From the NCBI GenBank assembly GCA_019510185.1, contig JAEKKV010000010.1:124001-188000 (forward strand): DNA of 64,000 nucleotides, in the 5' to 3' direction. The translations under genes and the position numbers were made by a program. Shown piece after piece: positions 34,559 to 43,600 of the stretch; the stretch's first letter is position 1, and the number at the start of each line of letters is the position of its first letter. The stretch comes from Verrucomicrobiota bacterium (GTDB lineage Bacteria; Verrucomicrobiota; Verrucomicrobiia; Opitutales; Opitutaceae). The notes under the pieces were generated by a model. That model did not search any database, was not told the origin of the DNA, and saw nothing but the letters and a program-made list of their open reading frames with translations.

Positions 34559-37402
34559 TCAGGGAGCGGTCGAAATCGACCACTGCTGGTTCGTGGCATT
34601 GCCGTAGGAATACTGGATGACCGTAGCACCGTCGGCGGTGCTGCCGCCGTTTACGTCGGCCACCTTGCCGCTGTGGACGGCGGTGAGTTTGAAGAAGCCG
34701 TCGCCGGTCGGGGTGACGGTCCACTTCTGGTTATTGGCTCCGCTCCAGGGCCAGATGATGAGTGCGGCACCGTTGGCGGTGCTGGCTCCGGAGACATCGA
34801 CGGCTTTGCCGCTGGCGACGCCGAGGATCTGGTATTGGCCGCTGCCTTGGTCGGTGAACGTCCACTTCTGGTTGCTCCCGCTGGAGTAGCTCGATTGGTC
34901 GATGGCAGCCCCATCGGCGGTGCTCCCGTTGTAGACCTCGAAGGCCTTGCCGCTGCGGCGATTGAGAATGCGGTAAGTGCCGTTCGCGACGGTGCGGCCC
35001 TGATCGGTGCAGAGCGCGAGTTCGGAGAGCTGCAGGCCGGTCGAGTCGCCGTTGTTGGCGGTGATGTTGAGCCGGTAGTAACGGTAGGCCGCCGGGCTGG
35101 AGATCGTGTAGGTGTTCGCCTGGTAGCGATAGGTGAACGTCTGGCTGCTCTGAGTGTCGAGCGTGGTCCAAGTCGAGCCGTCACTGGAGCCTTGGAACTG
35201 CCAGTTCTTTGGATCGCGACCGGGCACGTCGTTGGCAGCGCTCACGGTGTAGCGCTTGATCGTCTGGGTGAGACTGGCGCCGAAGTCGTATTCGATCCAG
35301 CCGGTCGTGCCCGCGTTGCCGTTGAACCATTTCGAGCCGACGTTCGCGTCGAAGCCCATGGCCGCGCCTTGCGTGCTGGAGGTGCCGTTCGCGCTGGCCG
35401 TGGCCGTGCCGCCGGTGGCGACGTTGACCATCGGGGGCAGCGGCGTCGTGCTGTCCTGGGCCGAATTGGCGCCTTCGCCGGCGGCGTTCGTGGCGCTCAC
35501 GACGTAGTAGTAGGGCGTGCCGTTGGTGACAGTCGTGTCCACGTAGCTCGGGTTTGTGACTGTGGCGAGGGTTGTGTAACCACTGCCGCTGGTCGTGGAG
35601 CGCTTGACGGTGTAGCTCGTCGCGCCGAAGGACTCGGCCCAGCGCAGCGGAACCTGCCCCGCGCCGGGCGAGGCTTGGAAAGCGAGTGAGGCGGCGGGGG
35701 CGGCGACCGGAGCGATGCCGTCGCCACTGGTGATGCTCACATTGCTGAAAGTCGCGGTGCTGGACGTGCCCTGTGCCAGCGATGTCACGCAAATGCCGAT
35801 GTAGGCCGTGGTGCCCAGATTGGCGAACGCGCCGTTCGCCAGCGTCGCCCAACTGACTCCGTCGGGCGAGGCGTAGGTGGTGATGATACTGCCCACCCGC
35901 TCGACTTTCACCCAGTAGGGAATCTGCGGAATCGTGTAGGCTTGGGCCTGCCAGTTCGAACCGCCGTACATGTCCGTCCAGCCCGTCATGTACGTTTCCA
36001 CGGTCGTGTTCGGGGTGAGGGCGACCCAGGCGTTGCTTGCGGGAGTCGCGTTCAGGTCCGAGCGGATCATCACACCCGCCTTGTTGTGGCCGGTGCCGAT
36101 GGTCTGCAGGGTTTCGACCTTGGTGATGATCGTGCAGTCGCCCGTCACCTGTTTGTAGAGGTAATGGAACTGCTCCGAGCCGGTGGTCCAGATGTCGCTG
36201 CCTCCGCCGCTGACGGTCCAGGTGCCATTGCTGTAAGTGCCGCTGCCGGCCGGCAAGGCACCGTTGATGTCGGTGTTCGTCAGGCCGGTGCTCACCCGGC
36301 TTGCACTGGGCCGGGCGATCGCGGTCGGAGCGGTGGCGGTCGAGTTGTCGGCGGACTTCAGGAAGGTGAAGGCATCCCCGTTGGCCGGCTGCGAAGCCAG
36401 TTTCTGCGTGAGATATGGCGCGCTCATCCCCTTGCGCAGCACGTAGGCGCTGCGGAGAATGCTGAACGCCATTGGCTCGGCGGTGTAGCCGGGGCTGCCC
36501 CAGTTCGTGATGTAATATTCATCCGTCGTGCCCATGGGAATGAACGTCGTGTTCACGCCCAGGTTATAGCGGGCATAATACTCGCCGATGCCCAGCAGGC
36601 GGTTGTCCTTCTCGGAAAACACGTCGATGCCCTGTTTCCAGAGGATTTCGGACATGAAGGCCATCTGCAGCATGTAGGCGTAGGAGTGGCCCTGATCGCG
36701 CCCTGTTTCACCTTGTTCGCCGTTGCTGAGCGTGTTCACGAAGCCGGTGGAGGGACACGTGCGCATCAATCTCTCGGCTTGGTCGAACAGCACCTGATCG
36801 TCGCAGAACACCGCGGCAGCCATCGAGGCCGCAAGGGCCAAGGCACCTTTGTTGGTCGGCCCGAGAACCGTGGCATTGGTGGATTGGATCGTCTGATAGA
36901 CAGTGGCGAAAAGGTTTTTCACCGCCGTGGTGTCGGCGGTCGTCCAGCCCGACCAGGTGTAACGCAGAATTTCCGCGCCGCCGGCCCAGCGGTAAGCGTA
37001 GTCGCCCAGATCGAGGGCAGACTCCCCGCCTCCAAAACTCGTCTGCGTGTTCGCCCACGCGAGCAGGATGTCATGCGCCTTCTGCGCGTAAGCGGTATTG
37101 CCCGTGAAATACCACATGCGCGAAAGATTCCAGATCGCGATCATGTCGCTGCGCCACTGGCTGAGGTTGGTGTCGGGAGCGCGGCTGACCGTCGCGAACG
37201 GGCCTTGCATGGTGTAGCTCAGGGAGGAATGCGAGTCGGCCGTGAGCACAGCGTAGCCGGATTTCCACGGCTCCACATTGAGATTGGCTTTGACGGTATC
37301 GAGATCTTGCGTGGTCAACGGAATGCCGGGGTGGGTGAAGGCTCCGGCGAGGGGAAGAAAGGTGCTCGAAAGCAGAAGCACCGTGAAAACTACTTTTTTC
37401 AT
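34559..37402 (-). CDS. Modular exported polysaccharide lyase-like protein
   Basis: A 947-residue exported protein built of several domains. The signal peptide (MKKVVFTVLLLSSTFLPLAGA) precedes FTHPGIPLTTQDLDTVKANL, an alginate-lyase-like alpha/alpha barrel (to about 375) containing QGETGRDQGHSYAYMLQMAF and YTAEPMAFSILRSAY. Next is a DUF1349-like lectin fold (about 400-590; AGVMIRSDLNATPASNAWVA), a fibronectin type III domain (about 595-680; PYYYVVSATNAAGEG), a F5/8 type C domain (about 690-825) and a C-terminal ricin B-like trefoil with repeated NQKWT/NQQWS motifs. It likely cleaves a uronate-containing polysaccharide by beta-elimination; the substrate is unknown. An operator-like site lies about 80 bases upstream of its start. 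Confidence 0.85.
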   Translation of the reverse strand: MKKVVFTVLLLSSTFLPLAGAFTHPGIPLTTQDLDTVKANLNVEPWKSGYAVLTADSHSSLSYTMQGPFATVSRAPDTNLSQWRSDMIAIWNLSRMWYFTGNTAYAQKAHDILLAWANTQTSFGGGESALDLGDYAYRWAGGAEILRYTWSGWTTADTTAVKNLFATVYQTIQSTNATVLGPTNKGALALAASMAAAVFCDDQVLFDQAERLMRTCPSTGFVNTLSNGEQGETGRDQGHSYAYMLQMAFMSEILWKQGIDVFSEKDNRLLGIGEYYARYNLGVNTTFIPMGTTDEYYITNWGSPGYTAEPMAFSILRSAYVLRKGMSAPYLTQKLASQPANGDAFTFLKSADNSTATAPTAIARPSASRVSTGLTNTDINGALPAGSGTYSNGTWTVSGGGSDIWTTGSEQFHYLYKQVTGDCTIITKVETLQTIGTGHNKAGVMIRSDLNATPASNAWVALTPNTTVETYMTGWTDMYGGSNWQAQAYTIPQIPYWVKVERVGSIITTYASPDGVSWATLANGAFANLGTTAYIGICVTSLAQGTSSTATFSNVSITSGDGIAPVAAPAASLAFQASPGAGQVPLRWAESFGATSYTVKRSTTSGSGYTTLATVTNPSYVDTTVTNGTPYYYVVSATNAAGEGANSAQDSTTPLPPMVNVATGGTATASANGTSSTQGAAMGFDANVGSKWFNGNAGTTGWIEYDFGASLTQTIKRYTVSAANDVPGRDPKNWQFQGSSDGSTWTTLDTQSSQTFTYRYQANTYTISSPAAYRYYRLNITANNGDSTGLQLSELALCTDQGRTVANGTYRILNRRSGKAFEVYNGSTADGAAIDQSSYSSGSNQKWTFTDQGSGQYQILGVASGKAVDVSGASTANGAALIIWPWSGANNQKWTVTPTGDGFFKLTAVHSGKVADVNGGSTADGATVIQYSYGNATNQQWSISTAP

Positions 37403-37479
37403 GGGGTTTGGGGGTTGGAAAGAACGGGGGCTATCGACAATGATGAACAAAGCTAATCGAGCAGCTACTGCTCCGTCGG

Positions 37480-37492
37480 TTTTACGTATAAT
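37480..37492. promoter_or_regulatory. Putative LacI-type operator, site B
   Basis: TTTTACGTATAAT lies about 80 bases upstream of the lyase-like gene start. It belongs to the long repeat, so its similarity to site C is explained by duplication, but not its similarity to sites A, D and E. Confidence 0.4.
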
Positions 37493-37547
37493 GAAACGTC
37501 GTGACGGGCTGCGGAACTTCGGTGAAGGCACGGAGATGTCCGGACGC

Positions 37548-37577
37548 AAAAAGCCCGCGAGCTTTGGGCTCGCGGGC
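37548..37577 (-). terminator. Intrinsic terminator, tail copy 1
   Basis: On the minus strand GCCCGCGAG and CTCGCGGGC (37553-37561 with 37569-37577) form a perfect 9-bp stem around a seven-base loop, followed by five T. A second small stem (CCGGC/GCCGG) precedes it. The nearest upstream gene is the 184-residue protein gene, via the relic tail at 37617-37682. Confidence 0.8.
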
Positions 37578-37616
37578 GGCAAGGCTTCGGCCGGCAGTGG
37601 CCGGTGATTGGCTAAA

Positions 37617-37682
37617 TCAGGGTGTAGGTGGGCCGATGGAGATATCCGCGAATTGCGTGAAGGTAAGACTGCCGATCGAACC
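37617..37682 (-). pseudogene. Relic 3' end of a lost gene after the 184-residue gene
   Basis: Directly after the stop of the 184-residue gene, the same frame continues for 21 codons to a second stop (TGA, 37617-37619). It reads SLTFTQFADISIGPP near its end, like the last strand of a LamG-type beta-sandwich. The double-hairpin terminator tail shared with PEP-CTERM genes follows. This suggests the end of a truncated or replaced gene. Confidence 0.4.
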
Positions 37683-38237
37683 TCATTGCTTGTCGATCCA
37701 ATCGGCCAAGTCCGCGTTGGAGCCCATGGCTGTCACGAGTTTCCCGCCTTGGAAAACCCGCACCACCCACCCAAATGGTTTGGTGCCGCTCGCGGGTATT
37801 GGCTTTTTGGTTTTGGGATCTACCGAGGGCGGGTTATAAACAAAGGGGGCGGAGGTTTCGCTGTATTCGGTGTCTTTGTCGGGAAGAGCTTCCGCTGCTT
37901 TTTCGGTCTGCCTGTTAATAACCTTTTGTTTCGTCGCCACATCGGTTCCGACGAAGGCGACCTTGAGCGTTACTTTTCCATCACACTGTCCAAGACGATG
38001 TATCTTGATCGTGAGGGCACGGACTTTGCTGACGCTGGTAGCGCCCTTCGCCGCGACTTGAGGCATCCCCGATTGGTCCACGGTCATGGATAATTGGCTA
38101 GCTGACATGGGGGCCTTGCCGGGATCCGGTTGAAGCACGTCTGCTCGAGCTATGGGCAAACCGCACGGAGATAAGACGAGTGCGGTGAGCATGAGGCAGA
38201 TGCACTGGAGGGGGGAGTGACGGGGGTATTTTTTCAT
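37683..38237 (-). CDS. Exported protein of unknown function
   Basis: A 184-residue protein starting MKKYPRHSPLQCICLMLTAL with a signal peptide ending near PIARA. The mature part has a pattern of charged strands (TIKIHRLGQCDGKVTLKVAF, VGTDVATKQKVINRQTEKAA) and ends WVVRVFQGGKLVTAMGS..DWIDKQ. I do not recognise a family. It lies between two copies of a 146-150-base direct repeat and next to an in-frame relic of another gene, which suggests it entered or was moved into this place. It is minus strand like its neighbours; its promoter would lie in the 490-base region upstream. Confidence 0.65.
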   Translation of the reverse strand: MKKYPRHSPLQCICLMLTALVLSPCGLPIARADVLQPDPGKAPMSASQLSMTVDQSGMPQVAAKGATSVSKVRALTIKIHRLGQCDGKVTLKVAFVGTDVATKQKVINRQTEKAAEALPDKDTEYSETSAPFVYNPPSVDPKTKKPIPASGTKPFGWVVRVFQGGKLVTAMGSNADLADWIDKQ

Positions 38238-38423
38238 TTGGCTTGAGGAAAACTCAATCTGTCACCGGCTGGATGCGGATTCCCGTCATGTAGGTAACAC
38301 GATGCTGTGGCACTTGGTCGTCGACCAATGCCGGGCACCTTATGCGTGGAGAGTCTTGGATCAGGCGTGCGCGTTGTTGCTGAGGCACGTGAGTTACTGC
38401 GGGGCATCGTAGCGGAACTGCCT

Positions 38424-38503
38424 GCGTAAGGGTGGCCGTCGAGAAGTGCAGGCTAATCCAGGTGTTATCGGTAACGCGTAAGGTTAGCCGTCGAGAAGTG
38501 CAG
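38424..38503. repeat. Pair of 28-base direct repeats
   Basis: The segment beginning GCGTAAGGGTGGCCGTC (38424-38451) recurs at 38476-38503 as GCGTAAGGTTAGCCGTC, with two mismatches over 28 bases and a 52-base period. Both end GAGAAGTGCAG. Only two copies are present, so it is not a CRISPR array. Confidence 0.75.
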
Positions 38504-38586
38504 TGACTCCAAATAGCCGTGGTTGGTGATTTGTGTTTTGCGTGCAGAAGAGGCGCACTGGCGGACGGCAGCCAGTGCTCCGGCGG

Positions 38587-38601
38587 TTTTACGTGTGTAA
38601 T
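38587..38601. promoter_or_regulatory. Putative operator, site C (degenerate)
   Basis: TTTTACGTGTGTAAT, the counterpart of site B in repeat copy 2, with two extra bases that break the symmetry. It lies about 350 bases upstream of the 184-residue gene and may be non-functional. Confidence 0.2.
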
Positions 38602-38658
38602 GAGGCGCCGCGACGGGCTGCGGGCACTTCGGTAACGGTCACGGAGATGTTCGGACGC

Positions 38659-38688
38659 AAAAAGCCCGCGAGCTTTGGGCTCGCGGGC
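38659..38688 (-). terminator. Intrinsic terminator, tail copy 2
   Basis: A perfect 9-bp stem GCCCGCGAG/CTCGCGGGC (38664-38688) with a T-run on the minus strand (38659-38663). It lies 40 bases after the stop of the PEP-CTERM gene and is the same sequence as tail copy 1. Confidence 0.88.
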
Positions 38689-38728
38689 GGCAAGGCTTCG
38701 GCCGGCAGTGGCCGGTGTTTGGGCGAAA

Positions 38729-40366
38729 TCAGGCGGTCTGCGTGCGCCGACGGTGGATGATCAGGGTGCCAACCAAGGCCAGACTGCCGAAGATCGCGGC
38801 GTAGGTGGCCGGCTCGGGGATGGCGGAGAACGCAACGTTGCCGCTTCCGTCGAAACCGGTGGCGGAGTAACCGGCCAAGTTAATCTGGCCGAGCTGTGCC
38901 CCGGTGATACCGCCACCGATCGAAGTGAAGTTCAGGTTATCCGTGCCCACTGTGAAATTGAGCAATGTCAGTGTACCGGTCCAAGTGATCGCGCTGCTGT
39001 CGGCGAAGACCAACGCCGACGTGCCGCTGCCGAAATCGAGCGTGGAGGAGCTGGAGAGGGTCAGCGTATTCAGAGTTTGGCTGAAGCCGCCCGTGGCGAA
39101 GGTTCCCCCGTTGAGCACCAGCGCACTGGAGCTGGAGAGGCGACTCGCCGCGCTGATCGCGAGCGTGCCGGCGTTGATCGTGGTTGCGCCGGTGTAGTTG
39201 CTGACACCGGACAACGTCAGCGTGCCGGTTCCAACCTTGGTCAGGGCGAGCACGCCCGTGCTATTGTTTTTGATCGTGCCGCTGAAAGTCGTGTTCGTGT
39301 TAAGCGCGCCGACACTGATGATCGATGTCGTGGCCGCAGTGTCGTTTTGCATCTGACCACCTCCGGAAATCGATCCGAAGTTGATGGTGCCTCCACCGCT
39401 GATATTGATTCTGACGCGGTCCACGGCGCCGTCGTTAAATACCCAGGCGGCACCGGCGCTTCCGGTGTTGGCCGAGGTAAAGTTTACCGCGTTGTTGTTG
39501 TTGAAGGTAATCGTGCCACTGTATCCGCTGTTGTTCCCGCTTAGGCTGAGGGTAGCGGCGGCGGCGCTGTTTGTGAAATTCAGCGCTGACGAACCGCTGA
39601 GGTTGCCGCTCAGTCCGGTGTTTTTGGCCGCCATGTCGAAAGTCGATGTGCCGGAAACCGCGATATTGTTGGCAAGGGTAAAGGCTGCTGACGCTTTGGT
39701 TGTGCCACCACTGAGCGTGAGAGTCCCGGTACCGAAGGCCGTGGTATTGTTGAAGAGCACCGTGCCCGCGCTGATCGAGGTGCCGCCGGAGTAGGAATTC
39801 GCGCCGGAAAGCGTCAGCGTGCTGGAGCCGGATTTGGTGAGACCGCCTGAGCCGCTGATCACATTGGAAAGGGTGGTGGCGCCGGTGCCCGTGCTGGTGA
39901 GGCCAAAGCCGCCGTTAGCCACGGTGCCACTGATGGTAAGGGCATTGCTCGAATTATTGGTCCAGCTTTGGGCCGCACCGAGGGTGATTGGCGAGGAAAT
40001 CGTGGCCGCGGCCGCATTTGCCAGCATGGAGATTCCGCTGGAGCCAAGCGTGAGCGACGTACCGCTCAACGTCAGCGCGCCCGTCACGGTGGTGCCGTCG
40101 CCGATCTGGATGCCGTTGACGCTCGTCGTGCCCGCATTGGACTGGTTCGTGTAGGTCGTCTGGTTGAAGAGCGCGATATCCGTGGTGAGGTCGCTGGTCG
40201 GGGCGCTGCCGCCGCTCCAGTTTGTGCCAGTCGCCCATGTGGTATCGGTGGTGCCGGTCCATCCAATGGAATTCGCATAGGCGAGATTGCCAGCGGTCAT
40301 GGCCGACAAAAGCGTTGCCGTAAAAGTGAGGTATCGCAGAGGGGGGTGGGACCGGAGCATATTCAT
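38729..40366 (-). CDS. PEP-CTERM protein with autotransporter-type beta-strand repeats
   Basis: A 545-residue exported surface protein. The start MNMLRSHPPLRYLTFTATLL at 40366 gives a signal peptide ending near NLAYA. The body has the autotransporter-associated strand repeat, for example GGLTKSGSSTLTLSGANSYS followed by GGTSISAGTVL, and LTKVGTGTLTLSGVSNYTGA. These form a right-handed beta-helix. The C-terminus IPEPATYAAIF, a hydrophobic stretch and HRRRTQ form a PEP-CTERM sorting tail, processed by an exosortase not present in this window. About 110 residues before the tail are nearly identical to the 1432-residue neighbour. Codon use is Gly/Ser/Thr/Asn-rich, so antisense frames are open by chance. 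Confidence 0.9.
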   Translation of the reverse strand: MNMLRSHPPLRYLTFTATLLSAMTAGNLAYANSIGWTGTTDTTWATGTNWSGGSAPTSDLTTDIALFNQTTYTNQSNAGTTSVNGIQIGDGTTVTGALTLSGTSLTLGSSGISMLANAAAATISSPITLGAAQSWTNNSSNALTISGTVANGGFGLTSTGTGATTLSNVISGSGGLTKSGSSTLTLSGANSYSGGTSISAGTVLFNNTTAFGTGTLTLSGGTTKASAAFTLANNIAVSGTSTFDMAAKNTGLSGNLSGSSALNFTNSAAAATLSLSGNNSGYSGTITFNNNNAVNFTSANTGSAGAAWVFNDGAVDRVRINISGGGTINFGSISGGGQMQNDTAATTSIISVGALNTNTTFSGTIKNNSTGVLALTKVGTGTLTLSGVSNYTGATTINAGTLAISAASRLSSSSALVLNGGTFATGGFSQTLNTLTLSSSSTLDFGSGTSALVFADSSAITWTGTLTLLNFTVGTDNLNFTSIGGGITGAQLGQINLAGYSATGFDGSGNVAFSAIPEPATYAAIFGSLALVGTLIIHRRRTQTA

Positions 40367-40460
40367 AAATCGAAGGGGCTGAGATTGGAAATTAGCGGTG
40401 GGGGGACGGAGTGTGAGGATTACTCCCCATTTCGTTTCGGATGCGCGACCGGCTCGTGGC

Positions 40461-40472
40461 TTTTGCGCAAAA
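40461..40472. promoter_or_regulatory. Putative LacI-type operator, site D
   Basis: TTTTGCGCAAAA, a perfect 12-base palindrome about 95 bases upstream of the PEP-CTERM gene start at 40366. It is the best copy of the motif found in this region. Confidence 0.45.
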
Positions 40473-40544
40473 CTGAAGAGGCGATCAGTTGGTTGGCGGG
40501 TATTTGCTGAAAATATCGTGGGCAGCCCCGCGATATTCAGACGC

Positions 40545-40575
40545 AAAAAGCCCGCGAGTTTTGGGAACTCGCGGG
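40545..40575 (-). terminator. Intrinsic terminator, tail copy 3
   Basis: CCCGCGAGTT (40551-40560) pairs with AACTCGCGGG (40566-40575), loop of five, followed on the minus strand by five T (40545-40549). A preceding stem ACCGGC/GCCGGT lies at the gene-proximal side. It ends the large PEP-CTERM gene and diverges in sequence from copies 1 and 2. Confidence 0.88.
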
Positions 40576-40618
40576 TTGGCAGCTTCGACCGGCGTTGCCG
40601 GTGTGTGCTGGTTTTAAA

Positions 40619-43600
40619 TCAGACGGCCTGTGCGCGGCGGCGGCGGATCGTCGCACCGACCAGCGCCAAACCGGCGAAGATTGCGGCGTAGGCGGCGGGT
40701 TCGGGGATGGCGGAGAAGGACACAAAGCCGTTCGAGTCCAAGCTCGCGGTGTAGCCGGAGAGGGAGAGTTGCGAAAGCTGCGTGGCGGTGAGACCGGTGC
40801 TTGAACTGAAATTCAGGGTGTCGGTGCCCACATCGAAGTTGAGCAGCGTTAGGATGCCGGTCCAGGTGATGCTATGGCTGTCGGCGAAGACCAGCGCCGA
40901 GGTGCCGGAGCCGAAATCGAGGATGGATGCGCTGGAGAGGGTCAGTGTATTCAGCGTTTGGTTAAATCCGCCCGTGGCGAAGGTGCCGCCATTGAGCACC
41001 AAGCCGCTGGTACTCGAAATGCTATTGGCCGCGCCCAGCGCCAGGGTACCGGCGTTGACCGTAGTGGTGCCGGTATAGGTATTGGTGCCTGCGAGCACCA
41101 TTGTGCCCGCGCCGGACTTGCTGATGTTGTTTCCGCCACTCCCCAAGATCACGCCGCTCACGGTCAGGTCGGTGCTCGCAGCGCCATCGGCCACATTGAA
41201 GCCTAGCGTGCCGGAGCGGATCGCCAGGCGGGCGCTGATCGTCGAGGTGGTGGCACTGGCGTTGGTCGTAATGCCGTAGCCGTTGGCCGCGTCAAAGTTG
41301 AAGGCGGCGGTTCCGGTGGTCGCCACGGTTTCCGCCATCGTGCCGCCAGTGAGGACGAAATTCGTTTGGTAGCCGTTGTTGGCGTTGATCGCGTTGTTCA
41401 ATGTGCCGCCGACGATATTAATGGTGTCGACCTTGGTGCCGGCGCCGTATCCCAGCGCATCCTGCACCGTCAGATTCACCGTCGCTCCGGAGTTGATGGT
41501 GAGGGTGCCGCGGACGGTGCCGGCGGCACCGCCGCTGGCGAGCGTAAGCGTGCCGGCGTTGGCAGTCGTGCCGCCCGAGTAGGTGTTGATGCCGCTGAGG
41601 ACGGTCGTGCCGACGCCGGACTGGGTGAAGGTGCCGGTGCCGCTGATGACGCCGGAGAGAGTGTTGGTGATGCCGCTTCCTTCCGCGCCTTTCACGATGC
41701 CGGAATTGGCGATCGCGTTGGATTGGGTGGAACCGGTCGCTTGATCAAACGCGAGGGTCGCTCCCGAGGTGACGGCAAGCGCGCTGCTGGAGCTGATCGA
41801 GCCGCCCGTGCCGTTGCCGATCTGCAGCGTGCCCGCGCTGATCGTAGTTGTGCCCGTGTAGGTGTTGGCACCGGAAAGCGTAAGCGTGCCCGCGCCGTTC
41901 TTGGTGAGCGTGCCCGTGCCGCTGATGACGCCCGTGTAGCTCTGGGCGCCGACCAGGTTGTAAGCGAGAGCGGCATTATCGACGATATTGCCGCTCGTCG
42001 TGATGGAACCGTCGGTGGTGCCGTCGCCGATTTGCAGCGTGCCTCCGCTGATCGTGGTCGTGCCGATATAGGTGTTGGTGCCGGTGAGGGTGAAGGTGCC
42101 CGTGCCGTTTTTGGTGAGATTGCCCGCCGCGCCGAGGCCGCCGTCGGAAATGACACCGCCAAAGGTGGTGGAGGTGTTGTTACTGCCGGTGGTCAGGGTA
42201 TTGCCGCCACCCAACGTCACATTGCCACCCGAGGCGCCGCCGCCCGCGAGCGAACCGATGGTGTTGTCGAAGGAGTTGAGATCGAGTGTGGCGCCGGCAG
42301 TGTTGGCGAGAGTGACCGCGGAGTTTGCGCTGAAGGCGTTTGTTGTGCCGGCCTGCAAGATGCCGGCGTTGATCGTGGTCGTGCCGGAGTAGGTGTTGGC
42401 GCTACTCGTGTTGGCAAGGATCGCAACGCCCGTGCCGTTTTTGATGAGATTGCCGGAGGTGATGCCGTAGGCGCCGGAACTGGTCAGGGTGTAGTCGTTG
42501 CCCGTCGAGTTGTTGAAGGTTACGCTGGCGGGCGCGACGCTGGCGGTGGAGAGATTGACCGTCTTGTTGGTCGCGGAATCGTCGAAGAGAACGGTATCGC
42601 CGGCGATGTAATCGGTGGCCGTGCCGGCGGTGACCAGCTTCCAGTTCGAAGAACCGCCGATTGTATTCGTGGTCCAATCACTGCTTTGCGCCCCGGTCCA
42701 CTTGGGTGCGTCACCCGCGATGGCGAGGGTGACATTCGTGCCGTTGGTGCCCCAGGTGCCGCTCTGGCGGCTGGTCAGGCCGAGACTGCCGTTGGCGAAA
42801 TTGGAAGCGCTCACTGAAGATCCGCCGCCGTAGCTGACAATGTTATAGGTGGTGCCGTTGGCCCAGGCGAAGCCGGTGCTGTTAACGGTGATGGTGCCGG
42901 CCGTGGTCAGCGCGTTGGTGACGCTGAAGCCCAGCGTGCCGTCGAAGCGAAGGTTGATCGTGGAGGCGCCGCCGATGAAGGTGAGCGAGCTCAGGGTTAG
43001 CTTGGTCGTGGTGATGCCATTGCCGTTGGCAAGAATCGCGCCTGTGCCGTTGCCCATGGTCACGTCACCGACCGTGCCGGTGCCGTCGAGGGTGCCTTGC
43101 GTGAGGGTGATCGCCGGGGTCGATGCAACGGAGCTGGTTTGCACGAATTTTGAGCCGCTGCCGTTGATGGTGATGCCGCTGGTGCCATTGATCGAGCCGG
43201 TGCCGCTCAGAAGGAGCGTGCCGCCGGTGACCGAGGTTGCGCCGGTGTAGGTGCTGGTGCCGGTGAGGGTGGTAGTGCCTGCGCCGGCCTGGGTCACGGC
43301 GAGGGTGCCGGTGCCGCCGCCAATCACGCCGGAGCCGGTGACGGAGCCGACATTGTTGAAGGTAAGCGTCTGAGTGCCGGAGGATCCGGAGGTGGCAGTG
43401 CCACTCAGGGTCAGCGTGCCGCCGCTCACCTGCGTGACGGAGAGATTCTGATTAAGAGTCGTGGCCCCGGAGAGGGTCGAGCTGTTGGCCGTGTTGCCGC
43501 CGATCGTATACACACCAGTGGTTGCCGTGTTGCTCGATCCCACCGTGATGGCGCGGGCCACCGTGAACGCGCCGCCGGTCAGGAGCGAAGGACTGAGATT

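Larger units (their letters stand above)
37461..37606. repeat. Long direct repeat, copy 1
   Basis: About 146 bases from GCAGCTACTGCTCCG to GGCCGGTG, repeated imperfectly at 38568-38717. It includes the operator-like site B and the double-hairpin tail. The last 70 bases are nearly identical between copies. The two copies flank the 184-residue gene. Confidence 0.8.
38568..38717. repeat. Long direct repeat, copy 2
   Basis: About 150 bases matching 37461-37606, with small indels in the first half and near identity in the last 70 bases. It ends a few bases before the stop codon of the first PEP-CTERM gene. The distance between copies is about 1107 bases. Confidence 0.8.
38238..38728. other. Intergenic region with short direct repeats
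   Basis: A 490-base gap without a convincing gene. It holds the pair of 28-base direct repeats (38424-38451 and 38476-38503), the long repeat copy 2 (38568-38717) and the terminator of the first PEP-CTERM gene. The part 38238-38420 shows nothing else I can name. Confidence 0.6.

Noticed and set aside
38424..38503. Possible CRISPR array
   Set aside because: Only two repeat copies, a single spacer of 24 bases, and no cas genes in the window.
41366..42817. Long plus-strand frames over the large PEP-CTERM gene
   Set aside because: They mirror the repetitive Gly/Ser/Thr codons of the beta-strand repeats on the other strand and have no recognisable domains.
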